Assembly: GCF_040712315.1 (NCBI RefSeq) | Contig: NC_134017.1 | Span: 5,052,001 to 5,116,000 of the forward strand | Direction: 5' to 3' | Origin: Castanea sativa | Taxonomy: Eukaryota; Streptophyta; Magnoliopsida; Fagales; Fagaceae | Length of the DNA stretch: 64,000 bases | In this document: piece by piece, positions 21,360 through 31,575 of the stretch | How the letters are laid out: every line of letters starts with the position of its first letter | Position numbering within the stretch: position 1 is the stretch's first letter | Position numbers and translations under genes: made by a program | The notes under the pieces: generated by a model | Seen by the model: the letters and a program-made list of their open reading frames with translations, nothing else | What the model was told of the DNA's origin: nothing | Database searches by the model: none

Positions 21360-22557
21360 GTGCAGGAATACTCTAAACCAAAACTACTCCCCCCTTTTTG
21401 TCATGAATTAACAAGGGCAAGTCATTATGAGGGCGCCATCTCGTCATCACTGGAAGAGCTAGCATCCTCATCACCATCATCACTATCCTCACCATCCTTA
21501 TTTTTCGAAGCCTCTAGAGAAGGAGATGGAGAAGCAACGAAGCCACCAAGGTGAGCCTGTCTTCGTGCTTTACGATTGACACGGATGTTCACCTAACACA
21601 ACTTATCATGCGCTGAAGCTGTGCCATGATAGCCTTCAAGGTCACACCACCAGTCGAGGAAGAAGGAGCTGAGGTGGAAGGAACAACAAAAGCTATAGGA
21701 CTGATAGACTCCACATGTGGCCCTTTCAATCGAAGCTGAGCCTCGCTCCTTCGAATAGAATTGGCATTGATGGCTCCTATAGTTGTGAAGGAGAATCAGG
21801 AATGGGAATGGAAAAGTGGCGAAGGATTCACGTGATAACTGAAAGAAAGATGAGCTTATCACGAGTCGTCGTATCTTGATAGACATCAAGGATAGAAGTG
21901 ATAAAGTGAGAGGGGAAGTTTATGGAGAGGTCCTCAAAAAGAGATAAAAGAAAATGAGCATGAGGCTCTGTGATAGAGTTATAGTGAGACAAAGGAGTAA
22001 GAATAAATATCATCACCATGTTAAGGAATCTCGAGCCTTTGGCAAAGCCCGAGCATGGGGTGTTTAGCTTACCATCCTATGTGGAAGGTGTCTCACAAAA
22101 GTGAGACAGAAGCTCATCTCTGGACATAGTCCTAAGACGCTCACAGCTACAGTAGTCAGGATGCGCTACCCTAGGTATATGTAGTACCTCAAATATAAGA
22201 TTCGGGGTAACTACAATACGTGTGCCTCGAATGAAAGTAGCAAACTGAGGCACAAAGGTATTGATGTCGTGTATATTGGAGTAAAACTCCTATATAATCA
22301 TGACAGGACACCTCAGCGGACTCTCACAAAGAAAAGCCCAACCCCGGGTCTGAATAATAGTGGGGAAAAGAGTGTCGGAAAAGTTTGATAGAATGACTTG
22401 GTGTTTTGGATGAACGCCACATCATTGAAAATTCTCCGAGAAGTCCTTTTGGGCCTTCTCATCACGAAACCAAATGTGAAGAGGGGGAAGATAAAAAGAA
22501 GAAAGCTTAAAACCTCAAAGAGGGTTATGAGATGAAGTAGATTTGTGTTTTGGTGCC
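21360..22557 (-). pseudogene. Env-like / plant-transposon-domain ORF remnant of the copia element
   Basis: The minus-strand frame opens at ATG 22,557 (MAPKHKSTSSHNPL then a stop). In shifting frames it continues through IHDINTFVPQFA, GTRIVVTPNLIFEVLHIP, VAHPDYCSCERL, DELLSHFCE and LTPLSHYNSITEPHA, and ends in an acidic Ser-rich tail near 21,430. The content and its position between the internal region and the 3' LTR fit the extra ORF of SIRE-type copia elements and the plant 'Transposase_32'-like domain. Several frameshifts and stops make it dead. What the product did is not known from the sequence. Confidence 0.65.
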
Positions 22558-24439
22558 ATGACGCGGTCTATCTGTTAGAGAGAGAGAGAGAGAGAGAGAG
22601 AAACACATCACAAACTAGAAATAGAAAGGAAAGAAAAGATACGTATGCATGAAATATGCATGAACATGTGACGTGCAAACTTTAAGTGCATCATGGGCAT
22701 AACCCAATCCAAACCTACCAGCACACAATCCATATTTAATCAAACACACATCTAAAATGCATGAAACATGGTTATAATGCAATGAGAATGCAATGCATGA
22801 TCATATAACATTAATTTCACAAAACCCAACCCAAAAAATTCTAAGAAAAACTCAAAAACCCCAAAATTTGTAAAAAACCCCAAAAACCTTGGTCTAAATG
22901 CATGAAATGCATGAAAAAGAGAGATAAAGAAGACTTACCAAGTGATTCAGGCTTGGAATAGGCCGAAAACAAGATGGGTAGAGGGATTTGAGTGAGAAAA
23001 GTATGTTTGGAGGGGGAGAAAAAGGTTTCCTGCTGAGAGATAGAAGTGAGAAATGAATTTGATTCGTGCTCAACCCTTAAATAGAAATCGCAGCTTGATG
23101 GATTGAATTATCTGTCGAGGTGCTATCGAGGATCTGTCGATGACAAAAACACCTCGATGGATTGAGAATCTGTCGAGTATCAATCGGCCAGACAGAAAGT
23201 TTCTTGATGGATCGATGAAGCTGTCGAGAATCTATCAAGAAAAACCTAGAAACCTCAATGGATTGAGATTGTGTTAAGATTTGTTGAGACAAGAAGGAAA
23301 AAGGGCTCGATAGAAGAGAATTTGTTGAGGATGTGTCAAGAAGTTGTCAAGCTTGAAGAAAAGGAGTTTTTCAAAGAAAGGAAAAACACATGAAGATGAA
23401 TGCAACAAGCAAGCAACTTAAATAGAGATCCAATCAACATATTAAGCTCTCAAAATATGCAAAGCATTTAGAGATCCAAAAACACACACACACAAACTAA
23501 GCAAGTCTAACCAATTTATATTTCAAAAATAAGTTAAGACAGTTTAGTGAGCATATATTAACACATGTATTCCTTGTGATAGCTAAATCACATTGTACAT
23601 GTACATGTATCAAAAGTAGCAAAGAATTTTTGCGTGTTGTGTGTGAAAACATAACAAGTTTGCACAAGTTTCTCATATTATGACGATTTGAGATATGAGA
23701 GAATCAAAAACACTCACACACAATCATAACTGTTTGATGGGAACTATCACCTTCGAGGTACATCCTATAACTCCCACATTTCCTAGAAACACGCTTGCAA
23801 CCATATTTAAAAGCATTTTTATTCTTTTTGCTTTTGATTTTCTTTGCATATTTTTCTTTTTATTTTTTAGCATCGCATGCATGGGCATATAAGGGAGAGA
23901 AAATAAATACCCAAATATGTAAGCTTAAACATCACAATTTTTTTATGACAAAGCACACAGATGTTATGCATGATTGGTGGGCTTTAGTGGTGAGATGGTT
24001 ATTTATGCTTTTCTCTTAGGATTTTTTAGTCATTCCCGTCAAAAAGAGTGATATGAGTGTTAAGTATAAGAGATTACTTAATCATACTCATCACAAACAT
24101 GAGCCACAATGCTTACTTGCTTATTTGTGCATTAAAATGCTCATCTAAGCAACAAGAGATACAAAATTTAGAAAATTTTGTTTCAAAGGCCATCCAAGGT
24201 ACACAAGTACCAATATACACAAACACACACTGGTTTTTGTATTTTTTTGATTTTTTTGAATTTTTTTAATGAAAAAAAAAAAAACAAAACTGAAAACATA
24301 CAAACAAAAATATGTTAAAACACACAAAGCATAAAACTAGACTGACTCAAAACAAGAAAGCAAAACAAACAGCTAATGCAACAACATATGGAGAGAGAGA
24401 GAGAGAAAAAAAGTGACTAAATCACTTTGAGCATTTTTC
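22558..24439. other. Non-coding interior of the copia element
   Basis: This lies where pol would be expected but has no pol domain. It holds a GA microsatellite (22,575-22,602), AT-rich filler and, at 23,085-23,345, a loosely tandem set of GATGGATTGAG..CTGTCGAG units. The T-rich and A-rich runs near 24,240-24,300 give spurious open frames. Confidence 0.6.
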
Positions 24440-26314
24440 CTTTCACACCTTGGAAGAACCTTTCCTTTGAGCGAACCTTTGATCCGATGGTGAGGGGTAA
24501 GAATTGAAATTGTTCAAGTTCGAAAGGAACATGAGGGCCTTGAGAAGATCTCCAAGAGGGGCCAGAGATGATGGCAGCTGATTCTGGTTTCTAGACGAGA
24601 GCATACTATTGCTTTGTTGAGTGGCTAACCACTTGTAGTAATTTGGATGAATATGCCGTGAAGATTCACAGTGATGACAAAAATGCGGCTTCTTTTGTTG
24701 AAACTTTATATTTTTAGCCTTATTGTCTTTCTTAGCCCAAGGGTTTCTAGTCTCTTTCTTCTCTATCTTAGAGGGTGCTCCTAGAATAGATTTACCCTTG
24801 TCTATGTTCTCAGTAGCTATATTAGTTTTAGATTTATTGTTCTTAGAATTAACATTATTAATAGGTGAGACAAGAACAGTTCCACTAGAAGAGGCGATAT
24901 GAGAAGAGTTATAAAGTTTATAACCCAAGCTAGTTCTGTCAAAAGCTAATTTCTGGAGGTTCAGCATTTCATCCAGCTTTACACTAGAAGTCCTCTCCAA
25001 TTGAGCTCGAACTTGGAACAAACCTGCTTCAAGCTTCTTAGTTCTTTCAGTGCTCTAATGACTTGGTTGGCTTCATCAACCTTGGTAGAGAGCTCCTCTT
25101 GTTCCAACTCCACTTCACTAAGCTTCTTAGTGGACAGCTTATACAATTTCTCATGCTTTTCGGACATTTTATATAACTTTGCATAGGCTGTATGGATGTC
25201 ATCCTAATCATCCATCTTTTCAAACTTGGATTCCACCAAGTCCTCTTGTTTATCCACTTCTTCTATGATCCCCTCAGTAGGACGAACTGTAGCAATGAAG
25301 ACATTTAAAATTCCCTCATCATCACTATCATCTGACTCAGTATTAGGTCCAGCGTCACTCAAGGTAGTAGCAAGAGCCTTGCTTTTCCCAATTGACTTGA
25401 GATATGTTAGACATTCTTGTTTCATGTGTCCAAAACCTTGACATCCGAACCATTTTGGTCTGAAGGGAATGGTGTACTAACCGCATTCTTTAGCGTCCTT
25501 CTTTCCTCTGTCTTGACTCTTAAATTGAGAAGAACTGGATTGCTTGAGATCCTTATCAAATCCTTTCGCATTGGCATTCTTCATGAACTCTTGAATTACC
25601 TAGTGATGTAGGATTTCATCTTGGAATCTTCATCATCTGAAGACTTATCTATCTCATTACTCTTGGCCTTCAGTGCCATGCTCTTGCTTTTACTTCCTTT
25701 CCTGATTCTAGTCAAACCCAATTCATAGGTTTGCAAGTTGCCAACCAGCTCCGTTAAAGGAATAGAATCAATATTCTTTGATTCTTCAATGGTAGTGATC
25801 TTGGCATGAAATCTCTCAGGCAGAGACCTTAGCACTTTTCTTACAACCTTGGGTTCGGAAATGCTTTCTCCAAGATTAAAGGCTGAGTTGACTATATCCT
25901 TTAGCTTGGCATAGAACTCATCAAACGACTCATCCTCTTCCATCTTTATCTCCTCAAAGCTAGTAGTGAGCCTTTGGAGCTTTGAATCATTAACAGTCTT
26001 AGTCCCTTCATAGGTTGTCTAGAAGATAGTCCATGCTTCCCTAGCAGTTTCAGTTGAGGATTTCTTCTTAAATTCCTCATTAGTCACCGCACTGAATAGT
26101 GCACTCAATACTCTGCTGTTGATGTTTGCCGCTTTGATCTTGGCATCATCCCAATTAGCCGATGCTTCCTTTGGCTTAGTCCAGCCAATCTCCACAACTT
26201 GCCACACATTTTCATCTAAAGACTGCAAGAAAACTCTCATGCGTACTTTCCAGTATGCATAGTTAAGCTTGGTTTGGATAGCGTTAAACGCGTCTAGCGT
26301 TCAGCGTTTTCCTC

Positions 26315-26346
<32 letters not shown>

Positions 26347-26575
26347 TTTTGTCCCCTACTGCCCGTTTTTGCTTTTAGGGGACAAGTGACTGTGCGTGCA
26401 CAGTGTGTGCACTGTTCAGTTTTTTTTAAATGGGACCCGTGGTACTATTCACACATTTAAAAATTATTTTGCTATAGTGTTTTCAGTTTTTAGTTTTCAG
26501 TTTTCAGCTGTATCCAAACGGATCCTTAGTGTCATCAAATAAAGGAGGTATAATAAGAGATTGTCCTCTATCCAT
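24440..26575 (-). pseudogene. Copia gag remnant, interrupted by a MITE
   Basis: The minus-strand start is ATG 26,575 (MDRGQSLIIPPLF). After the MITE at 26,266-26,525 the frame continues with AYWKVRMRVFLQSLDENVW and the UBN2-type gag core (26,240-25,596: DESFDEFYAKLKDIV, LRSLPERFHAKITTIEESK, LVGNLQTYEL). A degraded zinc-knuckle area follows (~25,440), then a coiled-coil-like part (25,167-24,979) and a basic tail with a CHHC..SRHI.PNYYKW motif (~24,690-24,640). At least four frame changes or stops break it. In an intact element gag forms the particle capsid; this copy cannot. Confidence 0.8.
26266..26525. mobile_element. MITE inserted in copia gag, PIF/Harbinger-like, TSD TTA
   Basis: A 260-bp element with ends AGCTTGGTTTGGATAGCG and, reverse-complemented, GGATCCGTTTGGATACAGC. 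TTA occurs at 26,263-26,265 and 26,526-26,528. Removing the element and one TTA leaves the surrounding gag frame uninterrupted across the site, which supports these exact boundaries. The interior has a TTC/T run and AGTTTTTAGTTTTCAG repeats. Non-coding. Confidence 0.85.
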
Positions 26576-26627
26576 GACAAATAGAGGTCAATAGATCACA
26601 CAGCAAAGATTAACCCTAATCAGAGTG

Positions 26628-26644
26628 TGCCCGCTTTGATACCA
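26628..26644 (-). promoter_or_regulatory. Primer-binding site (tRNA-Met type)
   Basis: Minus-strand TGGTATCAAAGCGGGCA lies 2 bp from the 5' LTR edge and resembles the initiator tRNA-Met 3'-end complement used by most plant copia elements. Confidence 0.85.
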
Positions 26645-26646
26645 CT

Positions 26647-26890
26647 TGATAGACCAAAAATGTATTGACCCATTTGGAAAATTAATTAATTGTCCAAGTT
26701 AATTAATTAAATTTGTCGAGCTTTAATGAACATCACTTCTTCACTTGTTTCTTGGACAAATTTGCAGGGCTTTAACACTTGACTTGAACAACATGTTTTT
26801 TGAAGTCTTAAACCATCCTAGATCTACCCAATTACAAGTAAAATGCATTTTATCAAATGATTAGCCAATTATGTAAATATGTCCCTAATA
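26647..26890 (-). repeat. 5' LTR of the pol-less copia element, internally deleted
   Basis: 244 bp against 923 bp for the 3' LTR. The ends match the 3' LTR, but the sequence jumps from the TTAATTAATTAA block to TTTGTCGAGCTTTAATGAAC, removing ~680 bp. The outer base pair is mutated (TATTAGGG instead of TGTTAGGG). Confidence 0.88.
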
Positions 26891-26896
26891 GAGGGG

Positions 26897-27353
26897 AAGA
26901 GAACAAACTTTAATTTCAAAATATAGACAAGTTGATAGTACACTTTTACAAAGACACAAGTCTCACTTGCTTAGACACACATCGCAACCGCTTGATCTTT
27001 TATAAGATACACTTACTCACCAACTACACATGCACACACTTCTTAAGATGCCTACTGACACTTTTGACTTTGCTTCACACTACACACTTTACCTCACTTT
27101 ACATGTCACACGGCACAGGCATCAACCCATCTATTTATACTAGATGTATATCGGTTGAGAAACCGACTTTGAAGCTTCCAGCTTCACCTTTTTTATTGGT
27201 AATAAAATAATGCCTTTCACCAACCTTCTAGACATCTCGGAAATTTGTGGTTGAAATTAAATTATGTAGGTAAACTCTAGAGAATTCCGGATGGAGAGAT
27301 TAAGAGAGAAACACTAGAAACTTCTAGAGAGTGGCAGTACTTGATTTTTAACA
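26897..27353 (-). repeat. 3' LTR of the internally deleted copia element
   Basis: Minus-strand reading starts TGTTAAAAATCAAGTACTGCC at 27,353, right after the polypurine tract. The distal end is eroded (AAGAG in place of TGTTG). It includes a TATTTATACTAGATG TATA-like stretch shared with the 5' copy. Confidence 0.78.
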
Positions 27354-27369
27354 CTCCCCCTCACAGTTG

Positions 27370-29720
27370 ACTCTCTCTCAATTCCGCCTTGGTTGTCATC
27401 TTCTGTACATGCTACATTTGCATACTTGGGATTGGATTTCCACTGCCTCGATGACCTTCTGGGTTATTGCTATGGACTTTTGTCTTCTTCCTCAACTTCT
27501 ACAATTCTTGGTCAATCCTCCTATGGTGTCCAATGGTGCCCACTAGTTTGCCAAGGACTTTGAGTTATTTCTCTAGACTCTGGCTCACCTATATCTTGAA
27601 AAAGTTGTACTTCATCAATTGTTGTGAGTTGGCCTTTCCTTGAATGCTCCCCTATGCTCTCAAGATTTTTATCTTTGATTTCCTTTGGCAATGTTGCTTT
27701 TTCTCCCCACCACCACGAAGATGTTTCATCAAACATCACATTCCTTAAGTTGTAACAATGACCAATCGTTGGATTATAGCACCTCCAACCTTTCCTTTGG
27801 CTATCATAGCCCACAAAGATGCAACGAACTGCCTTTTTATCGAACTTACTACATAGATGATCAAGCACAAATACATAGCAAAACCAACCAAAACTCGAAA
27901 AATGACTTACCGTTGGTTTGGTGTTCCATAACTTTTTGAAAGGCAAGATAGACTTAAGTCTTGCTTGTGGAATTATGTTAATTACATGGGTCGTTGTCTT
28001 CATACACTCCGCTGAAAATCTACCAGTCATGTTTCTCACATGCAACATACTTTGATAAGTCTCTGCAAGATGTTTATTCTTCCTTTCAGCTACATCATTC
28101 TGTTGTGGAGTTCCTGGACAAGTAAATTGTTGTCGTATGTTGCACTCTAGTAGATACTTGCAGAATGCATCTGAAGTATACTCTCCCCCATTTTCCGTGT
28201 GTAGACATTTAATCTTTCTTCCAACTTCTTTTTCAACTTTAATTTGGAACTCCTTAAATTTTGATAAAGTCTAAGATTTTTTTTCATAAAGAAAACCCAT
28301 ATGTACCTTGAACAATCATCGATGAACGTCGCCATGTAGTGCATCCCACTAATAGACGTCTGTTATATAGGCCTGGAGACATCTGAATGGATCAACACTA
28401 GCAGCTCATTTGCTCTAAACTTGGACTCCTGATATGGCAGTTGATGTGCATTCCTGTATTGGCACCCAGCACAAACAGTGTCTTCTCGGCACTCCAATTG
28501 AGGTAGACCCTTGAGCATCACTTGCTCATCATCACCTTCAATTTATGGTAGCTGACGTGCCCTAATCTTGATCTACAGTTTCATTCTTCCAAGTTTTATC
28601 CACATAGGCTAATTCGACTGACATCACATTTACAGAGTTCATTCATTTGGCCTCCATGGTTGATGTACCAATAACTATTAACTCCTTGTACCCCTTAACA
28701 TCTTCAAGACCAACCAAAAGCCAATTACCTTCACTTGCTAGTTGCGTGACTGAAAGAATATTTTTCTTCACTCTAGGCATATGATATACCTTGTTCAAAG
28801 GTACTTGCTTATCATTGTTGTTGCAAGGGGTGATTACCGTCTTACCAATGTGTGCTATTGGCAGTCTTGTATTACCAGCTATTATTACTACCTTCCTCCT
28901 TTATACTGGGACATGTTTTGTGATTTTTCTTTGTCGTCAGTCATATGGGTTGTGCATCCTGAGTCAACAACCTAATGCTTTTTGTAATTTGCTTGATTTC
29001 GATTGGCCACTGCAAGTGCCATCTCATTGTCTTCTTTCATGATGGAGAGTAATAATTTCTCTTCTTCTTTAATAGGATCTGTCATAACAAGAGATGCTTC
29101 AACAACCCATTCTCCTTCGTCATCATCTTCTTGCTTGCTGGACGTCACTATATTTTAATTGAGCTGTTCTCCACTTGAATCGACAGTCTCGAGCAAAGTG
29201 GCCCATTCTTCCACACTTGAATCACTTGATATTACGATTTTTGAAATTTGTGGATTGTCTGTCATTTTTGTCGCGACTTAAGAGTTTTCTTCGTCCTCTC
29301 TATCTTCATTATTTCTATTCTTAGATCCTGCATTAAATCATCTTTTGGGCCGGTCTTTTTATTAACAGCTAAAGAGTGCCCCCTCTTCACACTTTAGTGA
29401 GACCCTAGACATTTGCTTAACTAATACTTTTTGGTCAGCTAGCAAATTTTCCAATTCTACTAATGATGGTAGGATAGGCCAACCTTGAATGGCAACTACA
29501 AAACTTCTATATTCAGGTGTCAACTTATGAACAATTATCCTTCTCATTCTTGATTCAAAAATATTTGACACAGGATCTATTCAGATATTTTGCGACAGAG
29601 AGACTTTACCTTAATTAGTGAAGTATTGTGGGATCATCATATCTCGTTGCCATTGACATTAGCTCATTCTTAAACAATTGTAGCCTCACATCATTCTTCT
29701 TTGAAAATGGTGTCGATAAG
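27370..29720 (-). pseudogene. Copia gag-integrase remnant lacking reverse transcriptase
   Basis: On the minus strand: gag C-terminal half (29,571-29,362: LTPEYRSFVVAIQGWP, LVELENLLADQ). Next a CCHC knuckle at ~29,210-29,165 (FKCGRMGHFARDC) whose first Cys codon has become TGA, and a pre-integrase stretch (~28,800-28,700). Then integrase core (28,344-28,147: [16 protein letters not shown]) and integrase C-terminus (28,048-27,521: HVINIIPQARL, FGWFCYVFV, RCIFVGYDSQRKGWRCY). Shortly after the integrase the sequence reaches the polypurine tract, so reverse transcriptase and RNase H have been deleted. Multiple stops. Confidence 0.8.
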
Positions 29721-30145
29721 GTGTCCCAGCTGCTTTTGGTGCGTCTGCACACTTGATGTGCTCCAACATCTCTTCCTCAATGCATGTCTTGATTGCAAAC
29801 AAAGCCTTTCTAGCTTTAATCTTTCACTTTCGCAATGCTTCGGCATTCTTAAGAGGTGTGGTTTCACCACCAGCCACGATCTCCCACAAATCTTGCCCCT
29901 TCAAGTATGACTCCATGCAAGTCGACCACGTGTTGTAATTCTAGTTATTGAGCCTTCTAATGCTACCGATAGCTTGGAGGCATGCCATCACAACCTGGTG
30001 AAATCTCTTGCACCATCGGATAAGCTTGGTCCCAAACCATGAGCTTCACAGTTCCAAATTGTACCTAAGCAAAATGAACGCCTCCAAAAATACTATCTTA
30101 ATCATCACAAACATGGTCCTTAACCATCTTGCTCTGATACCAGAT

Positions 30146-30421
30146 TGTTGAACAAACTTTCATTTCAAAATATTGACAAGTTGACAGTACACTTTTACAA
30201 AGACACAAATCACACTTGGTTAGACACACACGACAACCACTTGATCTTTTATAACATACACTCACTCACCAAATACACTTGCCCACAATTCTTAAGACAT
30301 TTACTTCCACTTTTGACTTTGCTTCACTCTACACATTTCACCTCACTTCGCATGTCACACGGCATGGACGTCGTCCCATCTATTTATACTAGATGTATGT
30401 TGGTTAAAAAATCAACTTTGA
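30146..30421 (-). repeat. 5' LTR (truncated) of the internally deleted copia element
   Basis: Starts TGTTGAACAAACTTTC on the plus strand. It is collinear with 26,897-27,178 and stops at GAAGCTTCC, losing about 180 bp relative to the other LTR. A different copia gag fragment follows directly. Confidence 0.78.
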
Positions 30422-31000
30422 AGCTTCCTTCAAGAGCTAGATGAATAAACTCTTCTTCATTAATACAAACAGCTACAGCTCCAAGTTTATCCATGATTTC
30501 TTTGATCCTTTGGAAGAAAGAATCCATAGTCTCTGAGCTTTTCTTAAGACTCATCAAGAAATGGAAGCAAAACACTTCTCAAGTATTTTCCATACTCCTT
30601 TCCCAAATTTCTGACCTATTGTGAGTGCCAAAATTGGCAGAGAGAGAGTTGAATTAATGAATGTGAACAGTGCTTGTTCACGATTCCTCCATTGAAGAAA
30701 CTCTGGATTAGCTTCAGTGGTATAGTTCCCTGAGCTATCCTTCAAAAATGGATCTAGAGCACAATCAGTATCTTCAATGAAATTGATCATTGAATATGCT
30801 TCCAAAATCACCTATATTTGATGCCTCCATACCAAGTAATTGTTAAAGTCCAGCTTGACTGTCATCATGCTCGTGATGTTGGACAAGAGCAGTAGAAACC
30901 ACGTTGTTTTGAGTCCACTAAAATCAACAAAGTTTCAACACACTAAAACCACGTTGTTTTGAGTCCACTAAATGGAATCCATTTAAAACAAACCATTCTA
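30422..31000 (-). pseudogene. Separate copia gag fragment
   Basis: The minus-strand translation runs KLDFNNYLVWRHQI, ILEAYSMINFIEDTD, DPFLKDSSGN, PEFLQWRNREQALFTF and WKILEKCFASIS (30,890-30,554). After a frame change it continues ETMDSFFQRIKEIMDKLGAV and LALEG (30,540-30,430). This is the N-terminal half of a UBN2-type copia gag from a different family than the neighbour. It ends at the truncated LTR. Upstream are two copies of a 25-base direct repeat (ACCACGTTGTTTTGAGTCCA...) at 30,899 and 30,950. Confidence 0.75.
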
Positions 31001-31575
31001 ACAACAAATTGTGCTGAATATAAAAATTTTGATGTAGTTTGAGAGTGAAAACTGGATAAGGTGTGCAATTTTAAATATGACAAGAATGCAAGATAAAGGC
31101 AAAAATCTCTTTCACTGTTTTGTTTTTGTTTTTCTTTTCTTTTTCTCCTTCATTATTTATTTATTTATTTATTTTTCTGTTAACGCACATGTACTCTATA
31201 AAGTAATTAGCTAGGTGGCTAAATTTTAAAGAAGTAGAAGGATCAGTAATTAGCTAGGAGACATGGGTATTTTATACGGACTTTATGTGGGCAAAGAAGG
31301 TGTTCTTGTAATGCAGCTTTTTTTCTATGAAGTAGTGCAAATTCATGGAGCTTACAATGTATGTGGCTGGGCTATTATATCATGAGGGCATCGTACTAGT
31401 GAACCCATTGCACTAGTTGAAATGTATCTTTGATATTCTCTCAAAGTGGCACAAAATGTCTTAAAGAGAGGAAGTGTCGTACCTCAACTGAGCCATGTAC
31501 CACGGTAATATTTATATCTTATTATTCTTATTTTTAAAGAGTTATTTGCATGTCATATGTTATTAATCATATGAA
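31001..31575. other. Spacer with TTTA microsatellite
   Basis: AT-rich, no gene seen. A short ATTT repeat occurs at 31,152-31,177. Confidence 0.5.

Larger units (their letters stand above)
19966..26890 (-). mobile_element. Pol-less Ty1/copia (SIRE-like) element, TSD GAGGG
   Basis: Both LTRs are present (5' at 26,647-26,890; 3' at 19,966-20,888; minus orientation) with an exact 5-bp duplication GAGGG at 19,961-19,965 and 26,891-26,895. A tRNA-Met-type primer site abuts the 5' LTR and a polypurine tract abuts the 3' LTR. Internally there is a gag remnant (24,440-26,575) and an env-like remnant (21,360-22,557), but no protease, integrase, reverse transcriptase or RNase H domain. Gag followed by an extra ORF before the 3' LTR fits the SIRE/Maximus lineage; that assignment is from recognition. 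A MITE is nested in gag. Confidence 0.88.
26897..30421 (-). mobile_element. Internally deleted Ty1/copia element
   Basis: The LTR-like right-hand copy (30,146-30,421, the 5' end on the minus strand) and left-hand copy (26,897-27,353, the 3' end) share AACAAACTTT.ATTTCAAAATAT, AGTACACTTTTACAAAGACA and ATCTATTTATACTAGATGTA. A PBS with TGGTATCAGAGC (minus; 30,131-30,142) abuts the 5' LTR and a polypurine tract (27,354-27,366) abuts the 3' LTR. Coding remnants run gag, zinc knuckle, pre-integrase and integrase, then end before reverse transcriptase. The 5' LTR is cut short where another copia gag fragment begins, so no TSD could be assigned. Confidence 0.82.

Noticed and set aside
21360..21554. 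Plus-strand Ser-rich frame
   Set aside because: Antisense of the acidic tail of the minus-strand env-like remnant.
27685..27939. Plus-strand frame in the copia integrase region
   Set aside because: Shadow of the minus-strand integrase C-terminal frame, which has the conserved motifs.
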